64,000 nt of DNA from Granulibacter bethesdensis CGDNIH1 (GTDB lineage: Bacteria; Pseudomonadota; Alphaproteobacteria; Acetobacterales; Acetobacteraceae), in assembly GCF_000014285.2 (NCBI RefSeq), contig NC_008343.2:558001-622000 (forward strand), read 5' to 3'. Each line of letters starts with the position of its first letter. Position 1 is the first letter of the stretch. The notes under the pieces were generated by a model that worked only from the letters and a program-made list of their open reading frames with translations, was not told the DNA's origin and did not search any database. Below, piece by piece: positions 7,571-15,807 of this stretch. A program made the translations under genes and the position numbers.

Positions 7571-10207
7571 ATGCAGGCTACTGAACAGACTGCTGAAGGA
7601 CGACGGCTGTCTGCATCGCAGCAATGGCGGCGCTGGGGGCCATATCTCAGTGACAGGCAATGGGGCACGGTGCGGGAGGATTACAGCGCGCATGGAGATG
7701 CCTGGGATTATTTCCCGTTCGACCATGCCGGTGCACGGGCCTATCGCTGGGGCGAGGATGGGCTGGCAGGGTTTGGCGATGATCGGCTGTACTGGTGCCT
7801 CGGGCTGGGATTGTGGAACGGGCGTGATCCGTTTCTGAAAGAACGCCTGTTCGGCCTGAACAATGCGGAAGGCAATCACGGCGAGGATGTGAAGGAAATC
7901 TATTTCCACACTGACGGCCTGCCGAGCCACGCCTTCATGCGGATGGAATACAAATATCCGCATGCGGCTTTTCCGTATGAGGCTTTGCGGCGGGAAAACG
8001 CGGCGCGCGGTCTGCATGATCCCGAATATGAGATTGAAGATACCGGCATCTTTGCAGAGAGCCGTTACTTTGACATCGACATTGTCTATGCCAAAGGAGA
8101 TGCGGACGATATTCTTTGCCGGATCACCGTACTTAATCGCGGCCCGGATGCAGAGGATATCCATCTCCTGCCAATGCTGTGGGCGCGCAACATATGGAGC
8201 TGGAAGCCCGATGCGGAGAAGCCATCCCTGACGATCATCGGCCCCCGCAGCGTTTCCGCCGAACATCCTTATATGCCGACCATGCGCTGGGATGTGGATG
8301 CCGAAGATGCAACGCTGTTGTTCTGCGAGAACGAGACGGACCCAACTTTATTTGGACAGCCCACGCGTCCTTACTGCAAGAATGCCATCAATCAAGCGGT
8401 AGTTGCAGGCAATGCATCCGCCGTTAATCCAGCACAAACCGGCACGCGTTGCGCCGCCTGGGTGAAGCGCCGTCTGGCTCCCGGTGAGCAATGCTTGATC
8501 CGTCTGCGTTTTTCAGTTCATACGCAGGTGGTTGATCCGTTTGCCGATTATGATGCGGTCATGGCCCGCCGTCAGGATGAGTGTGATGAATTTTATGAAG
8601 CTGTACAAAAGAACATTTCTGATCCAAACCTGAAACGCATCCAGCGTCAGGCATTCGCCGGAATGCTGTGGACCAAGCAGCTTTATTATTATGATGTTCA
8701 TGCCTGGTTGAATGGCGATCCGGGGCAGATCCAGCCACCTCCCTCCCGAATGCTGGGAAGGAATGCGGACTGGCAGCATTTCAATGCCTGCGATGTGATC
8801 TCCATGCCGGATAAGTGGGAATATCCGTGGTTTGCATCCTGGGATCTGGCCTGTCACTGCGTCACTTTCGCACTGATCGATCCGGATTTTGCCAAGAAGC
8901 AGCTTCTGCTGCTGGTGCAGGACTGGTTCAGCCATCCCAATGCCATGATGCCGGCATATGAGTGGGAGTTCAGCGATGCGAACCCGCCCTTGCATGCCTG
9001 GGCAACATGGCGTGTGTACTGTATGGAGCAGGAGCGTTGCGGGCGCGGAGACCGCCAGTTTCTGGAGCGTATGTTTCTGCGCCTGACGATGAACTTCACC
9101 TGGTGGGTCAATCGCAAGGATGCGGACGGGCGCAATATCTTTCAGGGTGGCTTTCTGGGGCTGGACAATATCGGTATTTTCGACCGTTCCAAACCGCTGC
9201 CGACCGGCGGACATATGAGCCAGTCCGATGGAACGGCGTGGATGGCCTCCTATGCGCTGAACCTGATGCGGATCGCCATGGAGCTGGCGGTTGAAGATCC
9301 GGTTTATGAAGATCTGGCGGGGAAATATTTCGAACATTTCCTGTTGATCGCCCGGGCGGCTTCCCAGGAAAATGGATTATGGGATGAGCAGGATCAGTTC
9401 TTCTACGACGTTCTGGTGCTGCCTGACGGGCAGAGGATGCCGCTGCGCATCCGCTCCCTGGTCGGGCTGATTCCGCTGCTGGCGGTGGCCACATGGGAAT
9501 CAGAAACCGTAGAGCACTTGCCGGATTTTCGGGCCAGAACACACTGGCTTCTGCAAAACCGGCCTGATCTCGCAAAGCTGGTGTCACGTTGGGAGGAGCC
9601 GGGCGGTGGGCGTTCGGCCCTGCTATCGTTGTTACGTGGGCACCGGATCAAGAAGCTGCTGGCGCGGATGCTGGATGAGGAGGAGTTCCTGTCTCCGCAC
9701 GGGATACGTGGTCTGTCACGTTATCATCGCGATCATCCGTATGTTTTCTCCTACGGTGGTCATAGCGTTTCGTTGCACTATACTCCGGGAGAAAGCGATA
9801 CGGGCCTGTTCGGAGGCAATTCCAACTGGCGGGGTCCGGTCTGGATGCCGGTCAATGTTCTGCTGATCGAGGCGCTGCGTGAATTCCACCGTTACTATAG
9901 CGATGATTTCCGGGTGCAGTACCCCCCTGGCAGTGACAGCACAGCATCATTGAAAGACCTGGCCGATGAGTTGTCACATCGTTTGATGACGTTGTTTCTG
10001 CCGGGGGAAAACGGTCGAATCCCGGCTTTGGGGGACAGCATCCTGTTGCAGGATGATCCCGGGATGAAAGGGAGAATGCTGTTCCATGAATATTTCCATG
10101 GTGATAGCGGACGCGGGTTGGGAGCTTCGCATCAGACGGGATGGACCGGGATGGTGGCCTTGCTGATCGACATGTTCCACCATACCCCTGAAGAAACGGG
10201 TGTATGA
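7571..10207 (+). CDS. Glycoside hydrolase, GH63/MGH1-like glucosidase
   Basis: An 878-residue cytosolic protein with no signal peptide, resembling bacterial GH63-related glucosidases that hydrolyse alpha-glucosides on an (alpha/alpha)6 barrel. Supporting blocks are FGLNNAEGNHGEDVKE near residue 95, FASWDLACHCVTFALIDPDFAKKQ near 415, GGFLGLDNIGIFDRS near 520, QSDGTAWMASYALNLM near 548, and GPVWMPVNVLLIEALR near 755. Acidic residues in the first and last blocks probably include the catalytic pair, but I cannot assign them. AGGAG sits 7 bases before the ATG; a TTG one codon earlier is less likely. Its stop overlaps the start of the next gene by 4 bases, so the two are co-transcribed. The natural substrate is unknown. 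Confidence 0.82.
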   Translation: MQATEQTAEGRRLSASQQWRRWGPYLSDRQWGTVREDYSAHGDAWDYFPFDHAGARAYRWGEDGLAGFGDDRLYWCLGLGLWNGRDPFLKERLFGLNNAEGNHGEDVKEIYFHTDGLPSHAFMRMEYKYPHAAFPYEALRRENAARGLHDPEYEIEDTGIFAESRYFDIDIVYAKGDADDILCRITVLNRGPDAEDIHLLPMLWARNIWSWKPDAEKPSLTIIGPRSVSAEHPYMPTMRWDVDAEDATLLFCENETDPTLFGQPTRPYCKNAINQAVVAGNASAVNPAQTGTRCAAWVKRRLAPGEQCLIRLRFSVHTQVVDPFADYDAVMARRQDECDEFYEAVQKNISDPNLKRIQRQAFAGMLWTKQLYYYDVHAWLNGDPGQIQPPPSRMLGRNADWQHFNACDVISMPDKWEYPWFASWDLACHCVTFALIDPDFAKKQLLLLVQDWFSHPNAMMPAYEWEFSDANPPLHAWATWRVYCMEQERCGRGDRQFLERMFLRLTMNFTWWVNRKDADGRNIFQGGFLGLDNIGIFDRSKPLPTGGHMSQSDGTAWMASYALNLMRIAMELAVEDPVYEDLAGKYFEHFLLIARAASQENGLWDEQDQFFYDVLVLPDGQRMPLRIRSLVGLIPLLAVATWESETVEHLPDFRARTHWLLQNRPDLAKLVSRWEEPGGGRSALLSLLRGHRIKKLLARMLDEEEFLSPHGIRGLSRYHRDHPYVFSYGGHSVSLHYTPGESDTGLFGGNSNWRGPVWMPVNVLLIEALREFHRYYSDDFRVQYPPGSDSTASLKDLADELSHRLMTLFLPGENGRIPALGDSILLQDDPGMKGRMLFHEYFHGDSGRGLGASHQTGWTGMVALLIDMFHHTPEETGV

Positions 10208-11016
10208 CGATGTATTTGAAAAGCTTGGGAAAATGCCTGCAATCTTTGCGTGGCAAAGCCATTCCGGTGCTGGAGCTGAAAGGTATTCTGTCCCGGCGCG
10301 GACCACTGTCTTTCGAGACGGTCGAACCCGCTATCCGCAAGGCGGCAGCACTGGCTGAGAAGCGTGGTGCGCTGATCCTCTCTATCGACAGTCCCGGCGG
10401 CTCGCCGGTGCAGTCCGATCAGATCGCCGCCCTGATCCGACGCGAGGCGGAGGAGAAATCCTTCCGGGTCTATGCCGTCATTCAGGAGGTCGGAGCCTCG
10501 GGCGGGTATTGGCTGGCCTGTGCGGCGGATGAGATCATGGCCAGCCCGATGAGCATTGTCGGCTCGATCGGCGTCGTGGGCGGAGGTTTCGGGCTGAACC
10601 GGCTGATCGAGCGGCTGGGTATCGATCGCCGCCTGCATACGGCGGGGCAAAACAAGCGCCGGGGTGATCCATTCCTGCCGGAAAAGCCGGAGGACGTGGC
10701 CTTCATCGCCGGGCTGATGGAGGATATCCATGCCTCATTCAAGGACTGGGTCAGGCAGCGTCGGGGCGCCCGTCTGACCAGTGATGAGAGTGCCATTTTC
10801 GATGGCGGCTACATGCTGGGCCGTCAGGCGGTGACGCTGGGTCTGATCGACGGACTGACCGATCTGACAGCTCTGGTGGAGCAGCTGGGCGGGAAGGGGG
10901 CACAGCCGAAGCTGTTCCGTCCCCGCCTCCGGCGGGGGCTGCTGTCCCGTCTGCCTTCGCTGAGCGCAGGTGCCCTGCTGGATGCCATGGAGGAAAGGCG
11001 GTTGGATCTGCGCTGA
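10204..11016 (+). CDS. Signal-peptide-peptidase-like serine protease (SppA/S49 family)
   Basis: A 270-residue member of the S49 family with a single catalytic domain. The Ser/Lys dyad appears to be S99 (VGASGGYW) and K151 (NKRRGDPF). The spacing of 52 residues equals that of Bacillus SppA. Other family blocks are SIDSPGGSPVQS at 60-71 and GSIGVVGG near 120. No N-terminal membrane segment or signal peptide is evident, unlike classical SppA, so it may be cytosolic or peripheral. The start overlaps the GH63 stop (ATGA). It ends 9 bases before the convergent regA stop. Confidence 0.88.
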   Translation: MTMYLKSLGKCLQSLRGKAIPVLELKGILSRRGPLSFETVEPAIRKAAALAEKRGALILSIDSPGGSPVQSDQIAALIRREAEEKSFRVYAVIQEVGASGGYWLACAADEIMASPMSIVGSIGVVGGGFGLNRLIERLGIDRRLHTAGQNKRRGDPFLPEKPEDVAFIAGLMEDIHASFKDWVRQRRGARLTSDESAIFDGGYMLGRQAVTLGLIDGLTDLTALVEQLGGKGAQPKLFRPRLRRGLLSRLPSLSAGALLDAMEERRLDLR

Positions 11017-11025
11017 GCCGCTTGA

Positions 11026-11577
11026 TCAGGTGACGCGCCGCTTTTCCAGCTTCCGCGCCAGTGTGCGGCGATGCATGCCCAGCCGGCGGGCGGTTTCGGA
11101 AATGTTGAAGTCGGTCTCTGCCAGCGTTTCGTGAATACGCTCCCATTCCAGTGTCTTGATGGAGGTGGGGCGGGCACTGACCGGAACGGAGGAATCACCG
11201 CCTTCTTCCCGTTCGAAGGCGGCGATGATGTCATCCGTGTTGGCCGGCTTGGGCAGGTAGTGGCAGGCACCCAGCTTGATGGCCTCGACGGCGGTGGCGA
11301 TGCTGGCGAAGCCCGTCAGCACGACGATGCGCATGTCGGGGAAACGGTCATGCAGAATCCGGACGCATTCAAGCCCGGAGCCAATGCTCAGCTTCAGATC
11401 GACCACCGCGTAAGAAGGCTTGTTGCCATCCAGCGCGCGGTCGATTCCGTCCTGAGTCTCTGAATGGAAGACGCGGTAGCCCCGCCGCTCGAAAGAACGC
11501 CGAAGCGTTTTGGCAAAGGTCGCATCATCCTCAATAATCAGCAGGGCAGGGTCAATCTCGATCGGTTCAGTGTTCAT
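11026..11577 (-). CDS. regA: Response regulator of the RegA/ActR/PrrA family
   Basis: A 183-residue DNA-binding response regulator for global redox control. The receiver domain has the acidic pocket (IIEDD, residues 14-18), the phosphorylation aspartate D60 in VVDLKLSIG, and the late lysine in YLPKPA. A linker leads to a Fis-type helix-turn-helix at the C-terminus (ISETARRLGMHRRTLARKL), which is highly conserved in RegA proteins. It begins 2 bases after the regB stop, so kinase and regulator are one operon. In known relatives the pair controls respiration, carbon fixation or nitrogen metabolism; the regulon here is unknown. Confidence 0.92.
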   Translation of the reverse strand: MNTEPIEIDPALLIIEDDATFAKTLRRSFERRGYRVFHSETQDGIDRALDGNKPSYAVVDLKLSIGSGLECVRILHDRFPDMRIVVLTGFASIATAVEAIKLGACHYLPKPANTDDIIAAFEREEGGDSSVPVSARPTSIKTLEWERIHETLAETDFNISETARRLGMHRRTLARKLEKRRVT

Positions 11578-11579
11578 AG

Positions 11580-12911
11580 TCAGTGCTCTCCGTCGGCCTT
11601 ATCCTCTATCACCATGGCCGCCAGGGGAAGCTGCACGGTAATGGAGGCTCCTCCGCCTTTCCGATTGGTGGCATGCACGGTGCCACCCAGTTTGCGGATG
11701 ACATTGGCCACCAGAAAAAGCCCGACACCACTGCCCTGCTTTCCCTTTGTGCTGCGATAAGGCTTGCCGAAATCGGCAAGGATCGTGTCGGTAAAGCCCG
11801 GCCCTTCATCCTGCACGACAATGGTGAGGGTGTTATCCTGTTTTCTGGCGGTGACGCCGATCCAGCCAGGTGACGCTTCCAGGGCGTTATCGAGCAGGTT
11901 GAACAAGACCTGTTTCAGCGCGATGTCAGAAACAATGGCGGGGTCGGGGGTGATGCCGATACGCACATCCAGCCGGGAAGGGGAACATGCTTCCCGCCAT
12001 TCCTCGATCGTGTCTGTCAGAAAGGCTGAGGCTGTGGTGCGTAGCGTGCCCTCGCCGCGCGCATCGCCGGAGGAGAGCAGAATATCGGACACAATGGATT
12101 TGCAGCGGTTTACCTGAGCCTGCATCTCGATAATGTCGTCGCCAAGCTCTGCATCATTATGCAGGCGGGGCATATGCTGCCAGTCATTCAGAATGACGGA
12201 GAGGGTGGAAAGCGGTGTGCCCAGCTCATGCGCCGCGCCGGAGGCGAGAAGGCCCATGCGGACGATATGGGCTTCTTCGGCATTCTGCTGTCGTAATTCC
12301 GCCAGATAGGCGTCACGCTGCTTCAGGTTGCGTTGAATGCGTGAGACGAAAAAAACCTGCAGGCAGGCTGCCAGCACGAAGCCGATATACATCCCCTGAC
12401 TGCGGAGGTGGAAGGGCAGGACATCTCCGGAGCCGGACAGATGAAACGGAATGGCCCGCATTGTCAGAAAGATGAAGCAGAGGCTGGTGACGGCCACCAA
12501 CGCCCAGGCGAACCATGCATCCAGCAAGACGGTGCCGAGAATGACCTGAAGCAGGTAGAGCGAGATAAACGGATTATCAGTGCCGCCACTGAGATAAAGC
12601 TGTGCGGTCAAGGCCGAGACATCCAGCAGAAGGGCCAAGAAAATCTCTGTGTTGCTAAGGATTTTCTGTGACCGGTAGCGTATCAGATCGGTGATATTAA
12701 GCAGCAGCAGGCAGATCAGCACCGCACTCATCGCCCGCACCGGTAAAGCAATACCGAGCAGGCGATGCACAAAGACAATAGTCACAATCTGTCCGATAAT
12801 GGCCAGCCAACGCAGCTGGATCAGCAGCAGGAAATTGCGTCTGTTCGTGGTATCTGCAAAATGGCCCCTGCTCACGCGCTTTCCCGTCCCGACGATCTGC
12901 AAAGCGTGCAT
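11580..12911 (-). CDS. regB: Redox sensor histidine kinase of the RegB/ActS/PrrB family
   Basis: A 443-residue inner-membrane kinase with about six membrane segments in residues 25-190. It has the quinone-binding RegB motif GGTDNPF (109-115) between membrane segments and the unusual H-box AAHELGTPLSTL with H228. The kinase core contains NLLDNALEASP, DEGPGF and GSGVGLFLV. C270, in VNRCKSI about 42 residues after the histidine, sits where RegB carries its redox-active cysteine. It is the first gene of a two-gene operon with regA. Signals are expected to be quinone redox state and thiol oxidation. Confidence 0.93.
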   Translation of the reverse strand: MHALQIVGTGKRVSRGHFADTTNRRNFLLLIQLRWLAIIGQIVTIVFVHRLLGIALPVRAMSAVLICLLLLNITDLIRYRSQKILSNTEIFLALLLDVSALTAQLYLSGGTDNPFISLYLLQVILGTVLLDAWFAWALVAVTSLCFIFLTMRAIPFHLSGSGDVLPFHLRSQGMYIGFVLAACLQVFFVSRIQRNLKQRDAYLAELRQQNAEEAHIVRMGLLASGAAHELGTPLSTLSVILNDWQHMPRLHNDAELGDDIIEMQAQVNRCKSIVSDILLSSGDARGEGTLRTTASAFLTDTIEEWREACSPSRLDVRIGITPDPAIVSDIALKQVLFNLLDNALEASPGWIGVTARKQDNTLTIVVQDEGPGFTDTILADFGKPYRSTKGKQGSGVGLFLVANVIRKLGGTVHATNRKGGGASITVQLPLAAMVIEDKADGEH

Positions 12912-12960
12912 TATCCCGGCTAGAGCAGGAACAGCGCAAGATCACTCCCTGTTGAACATG

Positions 12961-14484
12961 TCAGCGGCTTCCGGCTTCGTGGGTCTGCAGCACGGCATTG
13001 GTGACGGCATCTATCTCCTCCAGCCTGACTTCGTAACCCCACAAATCCGCCAGCCTCTGAAGCACGAGGGTTGCATCCCCACTCTCCAGCAGGATTCCGT
13101 TATGCACGCGATGTTGCAGGATCAGGCGGCGGTCACCGACGAGATCGACATCCACGACTTCCAGTTCCGGTTCCATCCGCACCGTATCGAACTGATCAGC
13201 CAGCGTGCTGCGAATGGTGCGATATCCACGTTCGTTATGAATGGAGCGGACCAGAAGGTCAGATCGGCTATCGTCATGCAGCGCAAACAGCTTGAGTTTA
13301 CGGATCAGCCGCGGACTGAGGAATTGTCTGATAAAACTTTCATCCCGATAATTTTCCCATGCTTCTTTCAGCGTTTCCAGACCGGCCTTGTTTCCGGCAA
13401 TATCCGGGAACCATGCACGATCTTCCTCATCGGGATTTTCGCATATGCGGACAATATCCTCCATCATGGCAAAGCCGAGCGCATAAGGATTGATGCCGGA
13501 ATAGCGGCGATCATCGAAATCCGGCTGAAATACGACACTGGTGTGGGAATGCAGAAATTCCAGAAACGCACCTTCCTGCAAAAAGCCCTGTTCATGCAGC
13601 CGGTTCATGATGCTGTAATGGGTCCAGGTGGCGCAGCCCTCATTCATCAGGCGCGTCTGTTTCTGCGGATAAAAATACTGTGCGACATGACGCACGATCC
13701 GCAGAATCTCCCGCTGCCAGTCTTTCAGCAGAGGTGCTTTCTTCTCAAGAAAATAAAGGATGTTTTCCTCTGGTAGTCCCAGAAGAGATTGTCTTGCCGC
13801 CCGTTCGCTCAATCCTGACGTTCCCCCGGAGCGACCGGGCAAAGTGCGCCAGAGATCGTTGAAGGTACGCTCTGCCTCGGCACGGCGTTCCGCTTCCCGC
13901 CTGGCCTCATCCTGCAGGGTCGGAAGATTGCGGCGTGGATAGCGGCTGACGCCCTGTGTCATCAGGGCATGGGCCGCATCCAGAAGCCGTTCGACCTCTT
14001 CCTCGCCATAGCGTTCTTCGCAGCGGCTGATATAGCTTTTTGCAAAATCCATATAATCGAGAATGCCGCCCGCATCGGTCCATTGCCGGAACAGCGCATT
14101 GTTTTTAAAGAAATGGTTATGCCCGAACGCGGCATGGGCCATGACCAGCGCCTGCATCGCCATGGAGTTTTCCTCCATGATATAAACAATGCAGGGATCG
14201 GAATTGATGACGATTTCATAAGCCAGCCCCTGCTGGCCATTACGGTATAATGTTTCGTCCCGTGCAAAGCGCTTGCCGAAAGACCAGTGCCGATACATCA
14301 GCGGCAGGCCGATAGAGCTGTAAGCATCAAGCATCTGTTCAGAGGTAATCACCTCGATCTGGTTCGGATAGACGTTCAGACCCATTTCATGCAGGGCGAT
14401 CTTTTCGATCCTGTCATAGCTGCGCTGAAGCTGATCAAAGCTCCAGTCACGGCCGGAGGCGATGCCTGGTTCGGGAGCGTTCAT
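12961..14484 (-). CDS. SpoVR family protein (YcgB-like)
   Basis: A 507-residue cytosolic protein of the SpoVR/YcgB family. The family is widespread, its biochemical role is unsettled, and it is almost always encoded with PrkA and YeaH. Typical blocks are WSFGKRFARDE near residue 67, MAHAAFGHNHFFKNN near 113, EGCATWTHYSIMNRL near 284 and PYALGFAMMEDI near 327. Its start overlaps the end of the DUF444 gene by 4 bases (ATGA), and it is the last gene of the three-gene operon. Known orthologues are induced in stationary phase, starvation or sporulation. Confidence 0.92.
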   Translation of the reverse strand: MNAPEPGIASGRDWSFDQLQRSYDRIEKIALHEMGLNVYPNQIEVITSEQMLDAYSSIGLPLMYRHWSFGKRFARDETLYRNGQQGLAYEIVINSDPCIVYIMEENSMAMQALVMAHAAFGHNHFFKNNALFRQWTDAGGILDYMDFAKSYISRCEERYGEEEVERLLDAAHALMTQGVSRYPRRNLPTLQDEARREAERRAEAERTFNDLWRTLPGRSGGTSGLSERAARQSLLGLPEENILYFLEKKAPLLKDWQREILRIVRHVAQYFYPQKQTRLMNEGCATWTHYSIMNRLHEQGFLQEGAFLEFLHSHTSVVFQPDFDDRRYSGINPYALGFAMMEDIVRICENPDEEDRAWFPDIAGNKAGLETLKEAWENYRDESFIRQFLSPRLIRKLKLFALHDDSRSDLLVRSIHNERGYRTIRSTLADQFDTVRMEPELEVVDVDLVGDRRLILQHRVHNGILLESGDATLVLQRLADLWGYEVRLEEIDAVTNAVLQTHEAGSR

Positions 14485-15782
14485 GCCTCCACCTCGTTGA
14501 TGCTGTCGCGTGTGGCTTTGTCACGGGTAAACAGCTGCCGGAACACGGGATAAATCTGCCCGCGGTGGCTGACGTGGCGCATGGCCAGTGGCTGGTCTGA
14601 TTCAGCCACGGTTTTGTAGGCGCGCCATAACTCCGTGTCTCCACCGGGCATGTTTTCGGCACCCACCTCAAGATAGGCGAAATACTGGCATTGCGGCAAA
14701 ATCTCTCGCGTTAAGAGGGCGCAGGCATGGCTGTTGTCGGAAGGCAAATTATCGCCATCCGATGCCTGTGCAGCATAAATATTCCAGTCCTCCTTTGCAT
14801 ATCGGTCCTTCATGATGGCCAGCATTTTTTCCAGCGCGGTGGAAACGACGGTACCCCCTGATTCAGTGCTGGTGAAGAAGGCCTCTTCATCCACTTCCTT
14901 CGCGACATGGGTATGCCGGATAAAGACGATATCGACATGTTTGTAGCGACGACTGAGGAAAAGATAGAGCAGCTTGTAGAACCGCTTGGCCAGATCTTTC
15001 ATATGTTCGGTCATGGAGCCTGAGACATCCATCAGGCAGAACATCACGGCGCTGGCAGCCGGGCGCGGCACGCTTTGATAGCGGTTGTAGCGAATATCGA
15101 TCGGATCGATAAACGGGATACGCCGCCCGCGGGAGCGTGCCTGTTCGATCCTGTGCCGCAGTTCTGCCTGTCGTTCCGGATCGGTCCCGTTTTCGAGCAG
15201 ACTTGCCAGTTCACGTTCTTCTGCCTCGGTTTCCTCAAGGCGGGGGCGGCCCAGCGCAATGCGGCGAGAGAGGCTGTTGCGCATGGTGCGGACCAGATTG
15301 ACATTGGTGGCCGATCCGCTGATCGCATATCCCGCCCGGCGGGGTGTCGCTTCCTCTGCCGAGCGCAACTGACGGCGCAGCAGATCGGGCAGTTCCAGAT
15401 CTTCCAGAAAAAGATCGAGAAATTCGTCCTGTGACAGGGCAAAGGTGAAGGCGTCCTCTCCCTCGCCATCAGGCGCTCCCTCCCGCCCTTTTCCACGACC
15501 TCCGCCGCCCTGACGGCGGATCTGATCACCTTCCACAAACTCCTTGTTGCCGGGCAGCACATGGGTACGGTTTCCGGTGCCGGATGCATGGTGCAGGGTC
15601 GGCTCGCGCAGGGCATCGGTATTGATCCGGATACCTTCGCCGACGCCGGTTTCCCGGATACCCTGACGGGCGGCGGCATCGCGGACTGCCTCCATGATCT
15701 GCCGCCGTGCCTTGCGGATAAAACGCTGACGGTTGGCCAGGCTTTTGCCACGTGGGTTCAGCCTGCGATCAACAATATTCAA
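14481..15782 (-). CDS. YeaH/YhbH family protein (DUF444, vWA-like)
   Basis: A 433-residue partner of PrkA. The N-terminus begins IVDRRLNPRGKSLANRQRF, typical of the family. A Gly/Arg-rich basic stretch follows (RRQGGGGRGKGREG, about residues 89-102). The C-terminal half is von Willebrand A-like, with a metal-site motif in MDVSGSMTEHMKDLAKRFY. It lies 25 bases after prkA and overlaps spoVR by 4 bases, so the three are one transcript and probably a functional complex. In enterobacteria the equivalent genes yeaG-yeaH are induced by nitrogen starvation and stationary phase. Confidence 0.92.
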   Translation of the reverse strand: MNIVDRRLNPRGKSLANRQRFIRKARRQIMEAVRDAAARQGIRETGVGEGIRINTDALREPTLHHASGTGNRTHVLPGNKEFVEGDQIRRQGGGGRGKGREGAPDGEGEDAFTFALSQDEFLDLFLEDLELPDLLRRQLRSAEEATPRRAGYAISGSATNVNLVRTMRNSLSRRIALGRPRLEETEAEERELASLLENGTDPERQAELRHRIEQARSRGRRIPFIDPIDIRYNRYQSVPRPAASAVMFCLMDVSGSMTEHMKDLAKRFYKLLYLFLSRRYKHVDIVFIRHTHVAKEVDEEAFFTSTESGGTVVSTALEKMLAIMKDRYAKEDWNIYAAQASDGDNLPSDNSHACALLTREILPQCQYFAYLEVGAENMPGGDTELWRAYKTVAESDQPLAMRHVSHRGQIYPVFRQLFTRDKATRDSINEVEA

Positions 15783-15807
15783 ATCCTGCCTCCGATCGGC
15801 GGGCGTC

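Noticed and set aside
12691-13776. 361-residue open frame opposite regB and the SpoVR gene
   Set aside because: Spans the divide between two firmly identified genes on the other strand and has no recognisable domain.
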